A stretch of DNA of 31,876 nucleotides from Theodoxus fluviatilis. Lineage: Eukaryota > Mollusca > Gastropoda > Cycloneritida > Neritidae. The notes under the pieces were generated by a model. The model was not told the DNA's origin and searched no databases. It worked only from the letters and a program-made list of their open reading frames with translations. The stretch lies in the NCBI GenBank assembly GCA_034096865.1, contig JAWQFJ010000514.1, positions 7,501 through 39,376 of the forward strand. The letters run 5' to 3'. A program made the translations under genes and the position numbers. Positions 1 to 9,376 of the stretch are shown one piece after another. Numbering within the stretch: position 1 is the stretch's first letter; every line of letters begins with the position of its first letter.

Positions 1-541
1 ATCTTGAATTGACCATGTAAATAGTCAGCCATTTGAAGCCTATGGGTATCTTGAATTGACCATGTAAATAGTCAGCCATTTGAAGCCTATGGGTATCTTG
101 AATTGACCATGTAAATAGTCAGCCATTTGAAGCCTATGGGTATCTTGAATTGACATGTAAATAGTCAGCCATTTGAAGCCTATGGGTATCTTGAATTGAC
201 CATGTAAATAGTCAGCCATTTGAAGCCTATGGGTATCTTGAATTGACCATGTAAATAGTCAGCCATTTGAAGCCTATGGGTATCTTGAATTGACCATGTA
301 AATAGTCAGCCATTTGAAGCCTATGGGTATCTTGAATTGACCATGTAAATAGTCAGCCATTTGAAGCCTATGGGTATCTTGAATTGATCATGTAAATAGT
401 CAGCCATTTGAAGCCTATGGGTATCTTGAATTGACCATGTAAATAGTCAGCCATTTGAAGCCTATGGGTATCTTGAATTGATCATGTAAATAGTCAGCCA
501 TTTGAAGCCTATGGGTATCTTGAATCGACCATGTAAATATT
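1..541. repeat. 47-bp minisatellite, about 11.5 copies
   Basis: Units start at 1, 48, 95, 142, 188, 235, 282, 329, 376, 423, 470 and 517. Each begins ATCTTGAATTGACCATG and ends AAGCCTATGGGT. The copy at 142 lacks one base, two copies (376 and 470) have GATCATG in place of GACCATG, and the last copy decays after about 25 bases. The array runs off the left edge, so its true length is unknown. The unit contains stops and shows no coding sign. Near-identity between copies suggests recent homogenisation. Confidence 0.97.
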
Positions 542-1122
542 CAGTCTGTCGATTCCTGTGGATGACTTTGATCGATCATGACGTAATGAGACCGTCTATC
601 AAGGCCTTTCGATAAATTATATTGTTCATGTAATCACCTACCATTTTTGCATTGTGACAACAGGAGGATGGAGATGGGGTATGTGCTGTGTGTTTTGACT
701 CTCATGCACGCTATGGTGCTGGCTCCATTTTGACTTCTGTTCCTTTTTCGCCTCTGTACCCATCCTTTTCTGCGTGCACTCTCTTCCGCTGTTTGTTGCA
801 TGTTTGTGTCTCTATCCATATGTATCAGGGGAAAAGAGGTGAAGGAAAAAAAAGAAGAAAAGAACCAGCATCGATGATACGATGTGTTCAAGATTGATTG
901 AATTTTTATTTTCTGTACATCCGTGTACCAACGTGGAGTTCACTGAACGACATCCGGGGATAAATGTTCTTGAACATTCATTCCTCTTGATCTATTCACA
1001 TGTATTTGTTTTTAGGCTAGGGTTTTTTAATCTTCGAATTTTGTGGTTCACATGATCTGAGTCATTGTGTGTTTCTATAGTTCATTTGTAACAAGGCACG
1101 TTCGCCACAACTACAACTATTT
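542..1122. other. AT-rich single-copy stretch, nothing recognised
   Basis: No exon with splice sites, RNA gene or transposon end is evident. Short open frames occur on both strands around 634-897, but they overlap each other, have low-complexity composition and no recognisable domain. Confidence 0.5.
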
Positions 1123-1126
1123 TTAA

Positions 1127-1365
1127 CCCTTACCCTGCTAGTCATGACATAAACTGCTAGGGGGGGTGGGGGGGGGGGGGTGGGGGGGAATCGTGAAGGT
1201 TCAATTTTGAGTACATCTGGTAAAGATTTTACTATATCGTGTTGGGGAGTTAGAATGACATGCCCAAAGGAAAAGGGTATGTGTCTCAATCTTGAAATGT
1301 AGCTTTCTTGTAGTTTCGCTGACAGACCAAATAGTCCCAGTTACGATATGATGCCGGGGTAAGGG
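1127..1365. mobile_element. 239-bp piggyBac-type MITE with TTAA target duplication
   Basis: TTAA is present at both flanks (1123-1126 and 1366-1369). The element begins CCCTTACCC and ends GGGTAAGGG. The inverted similarity continues imperfectly inward for about 30 bases (CTGCTAGTCATGACATAAAC on the left; the reverse of CAGTTACGATATGATGCC on the right). TTAA duplication and termini starting CCC are hallmarks of the piggyBac superfamily. At 239 bp with no coding capacity it can only be non-autonomous. It contains a long broken G-run. Assignment to piggyBac rests on the ends alone; other TTAA-targeting families such as Kolobok are less likely with these termini. Confidence 0.75.
1160..1188 (+). 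repeat. Broken poly-G run inside the MITE
   Basis: G runs of 7, 13 and 7 bases (1160-1166, 1168-1180, 1182-1188) are separated by single T bases. The tract could form a G-quadruplex, and its length is a likely sequencing-error hotspot. Confidence 0.9.
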
Positions 1366-1400
1366 TTAATTAGGCACCGATCCCCCACCAGCCTGTCTTC

Positions 1401-1440
1401 CCCTTCGTGTGTCTCTCTTCCCCTTCGTGTGTCTCTCTTC
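1401..1440. repeat. 20-bp tandem duplication
   Basis: CCCTTCGTGTGTCTCTCTTC occurs twice back to back (1401-1420 and 1421-1440), shortly before the 33-bp array. Confidence 0.9.
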
Positions 1441-1559
1441 CTCCCAGCCGAGTAGCCATTCCTGTAGAATGAAACGAGTAAGACTGTTCTCTCCAACTTG
1501 CACCACTAACATCGCAAGAAAGAGCTGCTGGAGCTGCTGGTGTATGTATGGGTGCACAT

Positions 1560-2630
1560 AGGAAGCTTGGTAGCGATGTGAAGTCTCTGAAGAAGCTTGG
1601 TATCGATGTGAAGCCTTCTCTGAAGAAGCTTGGTAGCGATGTGAAGTCTTCTCTGAAGAAGCTTGGTATCGATGTGAAGCCTTCTCTGAAGAAGCTTGGT
1701 AGTGATGTGAAGTCTTCTCTGAAGAAGCTTGGTAGCGATGTGAAGTCCTCTCTGAAGAAGCTTGGTAGCGATGTGAAGTCCTCTCTGAAGAAGCTTGGTA
1801 TCGATGTGAAGTCTCTGAAGAAGCTTGGTATCGATGTGAAGTCTTCTCTGAAGAAGCTTGGTATCGATGTGAAGTCTCTGAAGAAGCTTGGTATCGATGT
1901 GAAGTCTCTGAAGAAGCTTGGTAGTGATGTGAAGTCCTCTCTGAAGAAGCTTGGTATCAATGTGAAGTCTCTGAAGAAGCTTGGTATCGATGTGAAGTCC
2001 TCTCTGAAGAAGCTTGGTATCGATGTGAAGTCTTCTCTGAAGAAGCTTGGTATCAATGTGAAGTCTTCTCTGAAGAAGCTTGGTATCGATGTGAAGTCTT
2101 CTCTGAAGAAGCTTGGTAGCGATGTGAAGTCCTCTCTGAAGAAGCTTGGTATCGATGTGAAGTCTTCTCTGAAGAAGCTTGGTATCAATGTGAAGTCTTC
2201 TGTGAAGAAGCTTGGTAGCGAGGTGAACGTCCTCTCTGAAGAAGCATTGGTATCACGATGCGAAAGTCTTCTCTGCAAGAAGCTTGTGTAGCGATGTGAA
2301 GTCTTCTCTGAAGAAGCTTGGTATCGATGTGAAGTCTTCTCTGAAGAAGCTTGGTATCAATGTGAAGTCTTCTCTGAAGAAGCTTGGTAGCGATGTGAAG
2401 TCTTCTCTGAAGAAGCTTGGTATCGATGTGAAGTCTTCTCTGAAGAAGCTTGGTAGCGATGTGAAGTCTTCTCTGAAGAAGCTTGGTAGCGATGTGAAGT
2501 CTTCTCTGAAGAAGCTTGGTATCGATGTGAAGTCTCTGAAGAAGCTTGGTATCGATGTGAAGCCTTCTCTGAAGAAGCTTGATAGTGATGTGAAGCCTTC
2601 TCTGAAGAAGCTTGGTACCATAGGAAAGTC
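1560..2630. repeat. 33/30-bp minisatellite with HindIII site in each unit
   Basis: About 33 units are built around GAAGAAGCTTGGTATCGATG followed by TGAAGTCTTCTCT. A 30-bp form lacks three bases in the TCTTCTCT segment. Variable positions give TATCGAT, TAGCGAT, TAGTGAT or TATCAAT, and AGTCTT, AGTCCT or AGCCTT. One plus-strand frame (start at 1548) reads an 11-residue lysine-rich period, SLKKLGIDVKS. All three minus-strand frames are also open, so openness is not evidence of a gene. Around 2222-2290 several single-base insertions break the register. I interpret this as a minisatellite; a repetitive protein exon is a weak alternative. Confidence 0.93.
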
Positions 2631-2635
2631 GTAGC

Positions 2636-3078
2636 AAGTACGACGGTTCATTAAAAAAAAAAACAACAACTGTGAAATAGGCATAGGATGGAGTGTCTCT
2701 AAGTTGAATTTTGCAAATTGGCTGCAACTCAACGGGTAAGTTCAATGCAAATTGATAAAGGTTTCTCTTGATTAAATGTGACACTAAAATAACTATCGAC
2801 ATTGAATTAACTATTCGACTTAAAGTCAGTTTAGAAAAGATGAACTGCACTTTTGCTCTCTTTTTTTTCTCTCCAGACTAGTTTACGTTTTTCTCAAAAG
2901 TGAATCAGACTGAATATTTAAAGGTTCGTGGTATTTACTCTTGTGAAAAAAAAACTTACAGATCTTGAAATCGAGGAATATCGATTTGGCACACAAGTAG
3001 CAGAGACAGTGGAAAGGACGTAAAGTCTGAACAATGCGTGCCCATATACATGTATATATCCAGCAGCTCTTCCTTGTA
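2636..3078. other. AT-rich single-copy stretch, nothing recognised
   Basis: No domain-bearing frame or transposon end was seen. TTTCTCTCCAG at about 2865-2875 resembles a plus-strand splice acceptor, but no convincing exon follows. Confidence 0.45.
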
Positions 3079-3079
3079 C

Positions 3080-3193
<114 letters not shown>

Positions 3194-3198
3194 CTCAG

Positions 3199-3274
3199 CA
3201 TGGGGACTTTGTATTGCATTGCCTGTAGTGTGAGACCCAATGCCATGCTGTGTGTGGATGCCATCAATCCAGAG
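3199..3274 (+). CDS. Candidate internal exon, unrecognised protein
   Basis: This 76-bp stretch has an acceptor-like CTCACTCAG after the (CT)n tract and a donor-like CCAGAG|GTGCGT. Only one of the three forward frames is open. It reads one leading base and then 25 codons, including the segment CIACSVRPNAMLCVDAINPE. The exon would end in phase 0, which matches the next candidate plus-strand exon at 5401. I do not recognise a family. The composition (Cys, Met, Asn, Pro mixed with hydrophobics) looks more like protein than repeat noise, but the exon is short and no upstream exon was found. Chance remains a real alternative. Confidence 0.35.
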
Positions 3275-4920
3275 GTGCGTTGCTCACGCTAGGAACCTTG
3301 CAAGATCTTGCGAGGAGTGGGCCGGTGTCAACACGATGAAAGCAGATACAAAGGCGGTCCAATGTTTGACACGTGTTGACATCGGCCTATTTGCCAACTA
3401 GGTAGGAAAAGCGACGCACCCCTGTCCTCAGAACTCGTGTTTTGCAGTGATTTTTAGTGCTTATTCTATAGTCGCTTCATCTCTAGAGTTTGTCTTGCCT
3501 AGCAGATTTTTTTTTTCCCCTCTTTTTTCCCCATCTGCAATGCTCCCCCCCCCCCTTTTTTTCACCTTTGCTTTGTGGTTTGTTATGTCATATAATGTAT
3601 GTAGATTCTTTGGTTTTGATAATTTGAAGGATGTGCTTAACTTGCCTGATGTACAATTTTAAAGTTTGTATATGATTTGAGTTGATTTTAGTTTGATAAT
3701 TAGAAGAATAATCTTCGGTTGAGTTGTAGATTTCATCTGATCAGCATAAGTTTGCAAGATTTAAAAAAAAGTTACTTTGCCTAGTTTAGTCAGTTCCATA
3801 CCATTGAAACGAGTTGCATGGTTGTAATAACACATCATAAATCACACCTTCATATTCAGGTAAACAAGGTTGATTAGAAATCATCTACATCCAAGCGACG
3901 ACTTGTGGTCATTGTTTGTTTCTGATTGTAATTCATTGAAATATATTTGAGGTCATTTTTGGTTCTCTCAGTGCTAAACAGTTTTTTTAATTCATTATGG
4001 GCATTTTGATTTGTGAATGTCTGACATACTATTTTTATTCCAGATTACACTTTCGCCTATGTAATGAATTCCTCTATAAAAGATTTGTCATTCTAAGTTG
4101 CTGTCCTGAATTTGCTTGAAATTGCAGCCATTTTGGTGTGCATGCAGTGTGGGGTAATTTGTTATTGGTGCGGTTTCTAAGTGTCTTTCTTCACAAAGCT
4201 GACGTAAAATACATTCCCCTCCATTAGGGTCAATTATCATTGTTAACAGAAGGGAGATAACCATCACCAGTCATAAAGGAAGGTCAAGGGAATCCCAAAA
4301 TGTGTCGTCTGCTACTTCGTTACAGGCATGGGTATAAATGCCCACGTTTACTACACATATCAAACCATTTCATTAAATCCTCTCTGCCACGATGATGAGT
4401 GCACTAAAATATTCACTTCTTCGAAATTTGAAAGCAATCGGCATTTCTGCCACTACCATGGCTGTAAACTCCGTGGCTTGAAGCATGTTTACCGTGCAAG
4501 TCCGTGGAGTGACATCCATTTAATTCGATGTTAAGTATGAGCCAATCAAATGCGACTACAGGCGCTGTGGTATTGTTGCTAGGCACAGCAAGTGCCGCAC
4601 TCTGGTGTAAAGCAGTTAGAGCGCCTTCTTAATTGCTCCAGCTGCTGCGCGACCCCGACAGGAGGTTGACCTCTGCCACTGGGTGAGAGGTCACCATTAA
4701 TCAACCCTAATGCCTTTATTAAGTCTTCTTTCGATCAAGAAGGATAAAATTGAATGTGAAATCATTTGGGGGATTCATGTATTGAAAGAAAGCCTCCAAA
4801 ACACGCTACTTTTAATAATAATGCGCTCTTTAAGTCAATAAAAATAACCGACCAATAAAAAATATCAGCATGCTACATCGTAGCAGAGATGAAGCAGAGT
4901 GCAATGGAATGCAGGGATAG
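3275..4920. other. AT-rich non-coding stretch, no gene recognised
   Basis: It holds T- and C-rich homopolymer runs at about 3507-3560 and otherwise single-copy AT-rich DNA. A more GC-rich patch at about 4545-4720 resembles degraded retroposon DNA, but no tRNA-like promoter boxes could be confirmed. If the two plus-strand candidate exons are real, this is intron. Confidence 0.4.
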
Positions 4921-4993
4921 CCTCAAAGGCTGATAGGCCATAACATTCAATCAATCGGTGAATCAATCAGTCAGTCAGTCAGTCAGTCAATCA
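4921..4993 (+). mobile_element. Retroposon-like 3' tail, copy 1
   Basis: AAAGGCTGATAGGCCATAA is followed by a (TCAA/TCAG)n run to about 4993. The same segment, with one base different and a different simple repeat, recurs at 5170-5190. A conserved terminal sequence followed by variable simple repeats is typical of SINE and LINE 3' ends. The 5' boundary of the element is not visible. Confidence 0.45.
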
Positions 4994-5149
4994 CAGCTTT
5001 TCCCAAAATGCTTCAACAGCTCTCGCCCCCATAGGTTGAGGGTCAGAATTGACCCACCGCGTCTCTCTACTCATGCGTAAGATGCAAATAACTAGGGACA
5101 TTGTGACTTAATTTGCACCCATTCGAAACCATTCCAGGGATGTTTGTGC

Positions 5150-5361
5150 TCATTGGCCTTAGCTTATAAAAGGCTGATAGGCCGTAAAACTCACTCCATC
5201 CATCCATTCATCTATCCACCCACCCACCCACTCATCCACCCACCCACCCACCAACCCATCCACCCATCCATCCACCCACCCACCCATCTACCCACCCACC
5301 CATCTACCCACCCACCCACCCATCCATCCACCCACCCACCCATCCATCCACCCACCCATCT
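5150..5361 (+). mobile_element. Retroposon-like 3' tail, copy 2, with (CATC/CACC)n
   Basis: AAAGGCTGATAGGCCGTAAA at about 5169-5188 matches the copy near 4925 and runs into about 165 bases of CATC/CACC tetranucleotides ending at 5361. The open frame through this tract, rich in Pro, His and Thr, is a repeat artefact. The family is not identified. Confidence 0.5.
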
Positions 5362-5400
5362 TCAGCGGTTCACGTGCACTGTTGCTTGTGACCTCCACAG

Positions 5401-5481
5401 AAGGAGAGTCCCCGCGGCAGCAGGAGGGGGAGTCAGTCGCGTGTATCCGTCCCCCGCCCCAAGCTGACCCTCCGGAACTAG
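5401..5481 (+). CDS. Candidate 3'-terminal exon ending in a stop
   Basis: An acceptor-like GACCTCCACAG ends at 5400, and the following phase-0 frame has 26 codons and a TAG at 5479-5481. It reads KESPRGSRRGSQSRV and then SVPRPKLTLRN. The stretch is GC-rich against AT-rich surroundings and contains a basic RRGS motif that resembles a protein kinase A site. Its entry phase fits the phase-0 exit of the candidate exon at 3199-3274. An AATAAA lies about 300 bases downstream. No family is recognised, and a 26-codon frame could occur by chance. Confidence 0.35.
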   Translation, partial: KESPRGSRRGSQSRVSVPRPKLTLRN

Positions 5482-5531
5482 TGCTCTCCTGTCCACCTGG
5501 ATGACTCTGGACTTGACCTCAACGCCTGGGT

Positions 5532-5555
5532 CAGCAGCAGCAGCAGCAGCAGCAG
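5532..5555 (+). repeat. (CAG)8 trinucleotide repeat
   Basis: Eight perfect CAG copies lie 50 bases after the TAG of the candidate terminal exon, so they would fall in its 3' UTR. Confidence 0.95.
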
Positions 5556-5624
5556 CCCTGACGTCCAGGGGTGGCCGTGCTCACTGTCACCCATGTGGGA
5601 CTAGGCACCAGGTCTGGAGAGTGT

Positions 5625-5740
5625 CGCGTGTTGACTTAGTTCTGTTCTTGGGCTGCCCCTGTGTTGATTGTCTGGAGCGGGCCGCGTGTTGACTTAGTTC
5701 TGTTCTTGGGCTGCTCCTGTGTTGATTGTCTGGAAGGTTG
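5625..5740. repeat. 58-bp tandem duplication
   Basis: Two adjacent copies start CGCGTGTTGACTTAGTTCTG at 5625 and 5683. They differ at few positions (GCCCCTG versus GCTCCTG), so the duplication is fairly recent. Confidence 0.93.
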
Positions 5741-5787
5741 CAGAAATGGTTGTCTCTGATGGTGAAGACGTTTCTGTGCAAAAAAAA

Positions 5788-5793
5788 AATAAA
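5788..5793 (+). promoter_or_regulatory. Possible polyadenylation signal AATAAA
   Basis: The hexamer follows an A-run about 306 bases after the stop of the candidate terminal exon. Other AATAAA hexamers occur at 6785, 7324 and 7503, so the 3' end of any transcript cannot be fixed from sequence. Confidence 0.25.
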
Positions 5794-6385
5794 TTCTTCA
5801 CCCTTTTTTTCCTCACGATTTGATGTTTAATGGTTGTTTCTGTTCAGACTTCGTTCAAGAAACAAAACTCAGGTGTTGAATTTGATGTTTGGGTTTTGGT
5901 TTTTCTATGTTTTGATGAAGGGACCAGCTCAAGTAAGCACAATGTCATATATTCATCAGCTACCCATCACCAACGAAGTGGATGTTGATTTCTGGTCTCA
6001 TGTGGTGGGGGCGTATAATCAGATGGAACTATTTTAAAACTTCACCTTGTCTCCCGACAATTGTTTTCTAAATCAGGATGGAAAATATATATATACAACT
6101 GCAATGGCTAATGTGTATCAAGTTATTCAGTCTAACTAACAACTGATATTGCATTTGTTGATGAGCATCATTTTTGCATGTTGCAAGAGGGTAATGACAC
6201 TCGATCTTGGAATCTGCAGGACTTGAATTGGGTTATTTGCAGATTGTGATAATGCCTGAGTTCATTGAAGTTGTTAGACACTTTCCCTAACATTATTCAT
6301 GTGCAACATGAGGACAGCTGAATATTTTTTCATCTCGAGTATCATGCCTTTCTTTCAGTGAAGATTCTTGTTCCGCCATATGTGT

Positions 6386-6445
6386 GTTGGGCAAGCTTGA
6401 TAGCAGCCGTAACATGTTGGGCAAGCTTGATAGCATCCGTAACAT
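6386..6445. repeat. 30-bp tandem duplication
   Basis: GTTGGGCAAGCTTGATAGCA followed by GCCGTAACAT occurs at 6386 and again at 6416 with one substitution. Confidence 0.93.
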
Positions 6446-6641
6446 GACTGACTGGAAACGGTGTTGTGAAATTGATTGATTTCAAATACATTACATCTGA
6501 CTACTTTTTGTTTCCATCCCCCCTCCCTTTTCCCCCCTCCCATCCTGTCAGCAGATCTGCAAGATGTGAACAAAAAATTATGACAACTACTACTTTAATC
6601 TGCAGTACCAACATTTTAGTTTTATTGCCAATCCTCCTCTT

Positions 6642-6685
6642 CCCCCCCCCCCCCCCCCCCCCCCCCCCCACCCCCACCCCACCCC
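6642..6685. repeat. Long poly-C tract
   Basis: About 28 consecutive C bases are followed by C-runs broken by single A bases. The complementary strand has G-quadruplex potential. The length is probably unreliable in the assembly. Confidence 0.95.
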
Positions 6686-7057
6686 TCTCAAGTTCTTATA
6701 TTTGCGACATATGGAGCATAAATTAGCGCACAAGACAAACTTATTTTGTCTACATAATTTGTATATACAGTTCAAGACAATTTCAATAAAACACTTTCCT
6801 CTTCCAAAACTTACAGTGTATCGAGATGATATGATGTGACTCATGGGCATAGTGCTAGTTTTTTTCTTGACAAAACCAGACAGCCTGCCCCAAGATTTTC
6901 ATGTGAAATTTTTTCTGGATCCAGCGGCTGAAGCAAATAGAATTTAACCGTTTACTTAAGACAATCAGTTTATGATTAAGTTGATCGACAAGTGCAGGGA
7001 AGTGTTTGCTCGCTCACACTGTTTTGCTTGTGTAGTATTGATGGACTGTGTCCCTCG

Positions 7058-7160
7058 TATGAAGTGTCCCTCGTAGCCATATACTTCAATATACCCTTTG
7101 TGTGTCCCTCGCCCCAGTATGAAGTGTACCTCGTAGCCATATACTTCAATATACCCTTTA
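7058..7160. repeat. 60-bp direct duplication
   Basis: TATGAAGTGTCCCTCGTAGC at 7058 recurs at 7118 with one substitution (GTGTACC) and continues through CATATACTTCAATATACCCT in both copies. The second copy ends at about 7160. Confidence 0.92.
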
Positions 7161-8185
7161 TTCCATTTCAGCCTAACCCACTGACGTAAATAATGTCATG
7201 GCTTGAAAACCTTGTGAAATCTGGATGCAAAATTCCACGTTTTGGCATGTAAATCCACTTGAAAATACCGTTTTTTTGTGTGTATTACGATTTTCTGCTT
7301 GAAATAGGAGCACATGAAAAGTAAATAAACATGGCTTTGTTTTGCCCTGGTCAAGCTTGGTGTTGTTACAGATTTAGTATGTGATGCTGCTATGTTTGGA
7401 TGCTCATAACACTTTGTAAAATTGTACTTGGATGCAAAGTGTGCATGCTTTCTTTCATCTACGTTCTCATATCAAGACATGTCTCTGAACTCATAGAAAA
7501 AGAATAAAATCTTTCCCTTCTAACCTCTCACACTGAGGCAGCTGATTTCTACTTCTGCATTGCATGCCATTCCCAGAATCATTTGTACATGGAAGCATTT
7601 TGGTGTATTTTTAAGAACTTTGGCACTTTTCACTTATCTCAGTCCAAATCTGTCTTGGATAAGAATAATCTCAATAATATTTGCTTAATTTGGCTGTTTT
7701 CAGACCCTGTTTTGATTATGCCTACTTTGTATGATATATGTAGTACTAAAATGAAGTTTAACAAGTGAAACGTATAGCAATATGTAGCATATATAATAGG
7801 CCTTCTCCACCAATAAGTTGGAAGAGCTTATAAGCAGATTTGCATAGCCATATACCTGCTGAATTGTATTAGTTTAACCCTGAATATATATTTTGAAAGC
7901 TGTTTTTGCAGTCGTGTTTTCATTTTCTCTGCATATGATTATTGCACCTGCCTTCAAACAACAGAACTGACAGAAAGGCACCCTCAAAGTTTGTCTTGCA
8001 TGACTGTGTCTGTTTCCGCAAGCATCATCATAATGATTATTGCTTGCCAAGTTCGGAATTTATACAAAATACGTGTACTGTAGTAAAGCTCATTTGACAT
8101 CGGGTTCCTATAGATAGGTCGCCAATCATGGAAACCGTGTTGGCACAAAAACATGCACACGGCACAGAGAGGGGCGGGGCTGGGG

Positions 8186-8642
8186 TGAGAGAGAGGGAGA
8201 AAGGGAGATGGAGAGAGAGAGGTTGAGGGAGAGAGGTTTGAGGGAGAGAGGTTGAGGGAGAGAGGTTTGAGAGAGAGAGGTTTGAGAGAGAGGTTTGAGA
8301 GAGAGAGGTTGAGAGAGAGAGGTTGAGGGAGAGAGGTTGAGGGAGAGAGGTTTGAGAGAGAGAGGTTTGAGGGAGAGAGATTGAGGGAGAGAGGTTGAGG
8401 GAGAGAGATTTGAGGGAGAGGTTGAGGGAGAGAGGTTGAGGGAGAGAGGTTTGAGAGAGAGGGTTTGAGGGAGACATTGAGGGAGAGAGGTTGAGGGAGA
8501 GAGGTCGAGGGAGAGAGGTTTGAGAGAGAGGTTGCGAGAGAGGTTTGAGAGAGAGAGGTTTGAGAGAGAGGTTGAGGGAGAGAGGTTGAGGGAGAGAGGT
8601 TTGAGCGAGAGAGAGGTTGCGAGAGAGGCTTGAGAGAGAGAG
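8186..8642. repeat. GA-rich degenerate minisatellite
   Basis: Irregular units of GAGAGAGAGGTTGAGGGA and GAGAGAGGTTTGA cover about 455 bases. The minus strand is pyrimidine-rich, so several frames stay open with Leu, Ser and Pro repeats. These are not genes. The array abuts the 3' tail of the LINE fragment. Confidence 0.93.
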
Positions 8643-8664
8643 AACGAATGAATGAATGAAGAAC

Positions 8665-8670
8665 TTTATT
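8665..8670 (-). promoter_or_regulatory. LINE polyadenylation-like signal AATAAA
   Basis: It lies on the minus strand within AGCAATAAAGTTCTTC, immediately before the (ATTC)n tail. Many LINE 3' ends carry this hexamer just before the terminal repeat. Confidence 0.6.
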
Positions 8671-8806
8671 GCTTAGGCCACCGGCCCATTGCAAGGTGAA
8701 AAAATGTACATAACATAGCAGTGCGGTATCGGGAATATTCTAAATAGTAATGTGTGAAAGGACATAGTATCGAGGGAAACAGTGTTTACTGGTACACATA
8801 GTAGCA

Positions 8807-9366
8807 CTAGTATTCAAAAATAGTATGATTCATACTTAGTATTTCCATTCCTTCCGTTCTCATCTTAAACGCATGGTAAATGTACATACTTACTTTACGA
8901 ATTGTAGCATAGTCATTGGTTGCTAGAAAGTATTTGACAGTCTCATTTACATCGAGATGCGGAAATGGCATTAAAAATATTTCTCGTAGTCCACACAAAG
9001 CAGGACAAGGAAACAGGAAATGCACTTCAGTCTCCTCCTCCTCCACACATGTAGGGCAAACATTATGGAAAATCGGGAGACTGTATCTATGTTTGTGAAC
9101 ATACAAGTCACTTACTCCAAATCGGAACCGTATCAAAACATCTCTAAAAATGTTCTTATCTAATGCATACAAATATGGTTCTTGCTCTCGAACAGTTTTA
9201 TACAGTCTGTAGAAAGAATACCGATAGCTATCTTGTAACATTTGCCTCCACTCACTATCAAAGTCTGATACCAATTTCTCTTTCAGATTCCTAAGGAATG
9301 CTCTTTTATTTTCTACAGCTTGTTTTGTCCATTCTCTTTCCATGTTGTATTTGTTGAGCAGAGCTT
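8807..9366 (-). pseudogene. LINE reverse-transcriptase polyprotein, C-terminal fragment
   Basis: About 185 codons are open up to the gap. The fragment lies downstream of the reverse-transcriptase core. It contains IRFRFGVSDLYVHKHRY, then a C-x2-C...H...C zinc-knuckle-like motif (CPTC at 9058-9047; HFLFPC ending at 9005), and ends with a helix containing TIRKVSMYIYHAFKMR. This layout of a conserved LxxFR segment, a CxxC...HFLFxC finger and a terminal YxAFxxR helix is common at the C-termini of CR1-like invertebrate LINE proteins. That assignment rests on family knowledge, not on a search. No frameshift is seen in the retained part, so the copy may be young. The catalytic domains are absent here, so it is non-functional unless they lie beyond the gap. 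A conceptual frame that continues through the Ns into the satellite is an artefact. Confidence 0.82.
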
Positions 9367-9376
9367 NNNNNNNNNN
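9367..9376. other. Assembly gap (10 N)
   Basis: Ten N bases separate the LINE fragment from the large satellite. A round number of Ns usually marks a join of unknown size, so the distance and even the adjacency of the two sides are uncertain. Confidence 0.98.

Larger units (their letters stand above)
5794..8160. other. AT-rich non-coding stretch with small duplications
   Basis: No exon or transposon end is recognised apart from the two short duplications and the poly-C tract listed separately. It could be a long 3' UTR followed by intergenic DNA, if the plus-strand candidate exons are real. Confidence 0.4.
8646..9366 (-). mobile_element. 5'-truncated non-LTR retrotransposon (LINE), 3' end
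   Basis: On the minus strand this reads as the C-terminal end of a LINE polyprotein (stop at 8807), a 3' UTR of about 140 bases, an AATAAA at 8670-8665 and a terminal (ATTC)n run at 8660-8646. A tail of short tandem repeats rather than poly-A is usual in CR1, L2 and RTE-type elements of invertebrates. The 5' part is missing because the assembly gap starts at 9367, so no target duplication can be tested. Confidence 0.85.

Noticed and set aside
4545..4720. tRNA gene or tRNA-derived SINE head
   Set aside because: The patch is more GC-rich than its surroundings, but no convincing A and B boxes or cloverleaf could be drawn.
5144..5467. Pro/His/Thr-rich plus-strand frame
   Set aside because: It is produced by the CATC/CACC tetranucleotide tract of a retroposon tail.
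8037..8640. Leu/Ser/Pro-rich minus-strand frames
   Set aside because: Translation of the GA-rich minisatellite.
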